Assembly: GCA_003510795.1 (NCBI GenBank)
Contig: DOKP01000017.1
Coordinates: 1 to 5,012, forward strand
DNA length: 5,012 nt
Reading direction: 5' to 3'
Source of the DNA: Candidatus Moraniibacteriota bacterium
Lineage (GTDB): Bacteria > Patescibacteriota > Minisyncoccia > Moranbacterales > UBA9337
Part shown: one piece after another, positions 4,124 through 5,012 of the stretch
Numbering within the stretch: position 1 is the stretch's first letter
Layout: each line of letters opens with the position of its first letter
Made by a program: the position numbers and the translations under genes
Notes under the pieces: model-generated
Databases searched by the model: none
Seen by the model: only the letters and a program-made list of their open reading frames with translations
Told to the model about the DNA's origin: nothing

Positions 4124-4865
4124 CGTTAATGCCACCCGCTACTACTATCACACTCGCTCCTCCCATCATTTTTTTTATATATTCAATCAACGATTTATTC
4201 TTGGCATATTTCATCCGCTTGGGGCCTATTAGAGCCAAGACTCCCCGCTGTCCATTTTTTAATTTATAAGGCGAGACAATCATAGAACAGCTAGAAATTT
4301 TACTGACTGGGTTTTCTAATCCGATAAATATTTTAGTTTCGCCTTCTTTGATTCCTTTGACAATTTTATCAAACATTTCGTCGATATAATCCATCGTTTC
4401 GGTTAGACGACAAATTTCATCTAATTTCTGAAATTCTGGTTCACTCAGTAAATCGCTCATTCCAAAATCATCAAATTCATCTTTATCTAATATGCCACTG
4501 ATCGCTAAGTTACCAGTTAGACCAGAAAGTAATTTAGCGCTCGTTCGGGAAAGCCGCATGTTTTTAGCCTTGAGCTTCAGTAATTCTTCTTGTAATCTTA
4601 ACTGTTCTTTTTTACTTAGTACTTTATCTTTCATTAATTCCTCTACGAAATAACGGTAGCCTTTGTCCGTCGGAATGCGACCAGCGCTAATATGGGGCTG
4701 ATAAAGATAACCCATCTCCTCCAGTTCCACCATCTCATTTCGGATTGTTGCGCTACTAGCATCAATTCCATACTTTTCCACCAAAACTTTAGAGCCAATC
4801 GGAATAGCGGTTGAAGTATATTCTTCTACGATGCACTCTAAAATTTTTTCTTGCCTGGCATTCAT
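4110..4865 (-). CDS. hrcA: heat-inducible transcription repressor HrcA
   Basis: DNA-binding repressor of heat-shock genes that normally binds the CIRCE operator and is kept folded by chaperones. The N-terminal winged helix is clear: RQEKILECIVEEY (4-16), PIGSKVLVEKYG (22-33), SSATIRNEMVELEEMGYL (37-54) and the wing HISAGRIPTDKGYRYFV (58-74). A coiled linker (80-115) is followed by a GAF-like core with IFIGLENP (179-186), CSMIVSPY (193-200) and GVLALIGPKRMKY (208-220). The length of 251 aa is well below the roughly 340 aa of typical HrcA, and the missing part is in the middle. The last helix SLIEYIKKMM is followed by an unusual hydrophobic tail (GGASVIVVAGGINVLIY) that starts right after a run of eight A. 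The ATG at 4865 gives the expected N-terminus, although no SD is seen. It is first in the cluster, 189 nt before nudix-grpE. Confidence 0.93.
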   Translation of the reverse strand: MNARQEKILECIVEEYTSTAIPIGSKVLVEKYGIDASSATIRNEMVELEEMGYLYQPHISAGRIPTDKGYRYFVEELMKDKVLSKKEQLRLQEELLKLKAKNMRLSRTSAKLLSGLTGNLAISGILDKDEFDDFGMSDLLSEPEFQKLDEICRLTETMDYIDEMFDKIVKGIKEGETKIFIGLENPVSKISSCSMIVSPYKLKNGQRGVLALIGPKRMKYAKNKSLIEYIKKMMGGASVIVVAGGINVLIY

Positions 4866-4891
4866 ATTACTTTATGCTTTAAAAACCATCC

Positions 4892-4917
4892 TCTCCCTCT
4901 TGTAATCAAGGGGGAGA
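4892..4917. repeat. hairpin repeat upstream of hrcA
   Basis: TCTCCCTCTTG (4892-4902) pairs with CAAGGGGGAGA (4907-4917) over 11 positions with one T-G pair and a TAAT loop. No T-tract follows on either strand, so it is an interspersed repeat rather than a terminator. If transcribed, it would form a strong hairpin 27 nt before the hrcA start codon. Confidence 0.65.
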
Positions 4918-4923
4918 TGTCCA

Positions 4924-4959
4924 GCCCGCTTCGCAGTAGCTTTAGCGAGGCGAGCAGGC
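4924..4959. repeat. GC-rich palindromic repeat next to the hairpin upstream of hrcA
   Basis: CGCTTCGC (4927-4934) pairs with GCGAGGCG (4945-4952), one T-G pair, 10-nt loop. GCC (4924-4926) and GGC (4957-4959) extend it past a 4-nt bulge. The block is much more GC-rich than its surroundings, as expected of an inserted repeat. The rest of 4866-5012 is AT-rich, with no ORF, no tRNA and no CIRCE half-site that I can see. Confidence 0.55.
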
Positions 4960-5012
4960 AGATTTACAAATAAGTATTCTAATGACCCAAATATTAATCT
5001 AATTGCATAAAT

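Overview
The window looks like an AT-rich chromosomal segment from a small-genome bacterium, most likely of the Candidate Phyla Radiation (Patescibacteria). The pointers are a short HrcA without the usual middle insertion, a GrpE of the WKRSLAEFENYKK type, AT-only leaders without Shine-Dalgarno (SD) sequences on the chaperone genes, and several palindromic interspersed repeats of a kind I associate with such genomes. The taxonomy is an inference. The standard genetic code fits, since TGA is used as a stop.

Layout. (1) 1-612, plus strand: a promoter region with repeated TTGAC motifs, two tiny zinc-ribbon proteins (66 and 56 aa) each with a strong SD, and a rho-independent terminator. (2) 613-805: AT-rich and CT-rich repeats plus a terminator for dnaK on the minus strand. 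(3) 806-4865, minus strand, in transcription order hrcA, grpE, dnaK: the classic heat-shock cluster. Its GrpE is unusual. It is the C-terminal half of a 307-residue protein whose N-terminal half is a NUDIX hydrolase with a nearly complete Nudix box, and its C-terminal wing carries a Cys-rich insertion. No dnaJ follows dnaK. (4) 2816-2998, between dnaK and grpE on the opposite (plus) strand: a probable unannotated small RNA of about 150 nt. It has a -35/-10 promoter, a long hairpin starting at the predicted transcription start, C-rich unpaired segments and an intrinsic terminator whose U-tract overlaps the grpE stop codon. (5) 3944-4058: two inverted copies of a 44-bp palindromic repeat with compensatory base changes. 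(6) 4866-5012: composite hairpin repeats upstream of hrcA.

How the parts fit. DnaK, GrpE and HrcA form the Hsp70 folding machine and its repressor. No recognisable CIRCE operator (the HrcA site) is present in front of hrcA, grpE or dnaK, so regulation may differ from the textbook. The small RNA sits in the grpE-dnaK gap, antisense to any read-through transcript. Its promoter shares a 17-bp box (15 of 17 identical) with the promoter of the zinc-ribbon pair, so the two plus-strand units may be controlled alike. The strongest candidates for something undescribed are the small RNA and the NUDIX-GrpE fusion.
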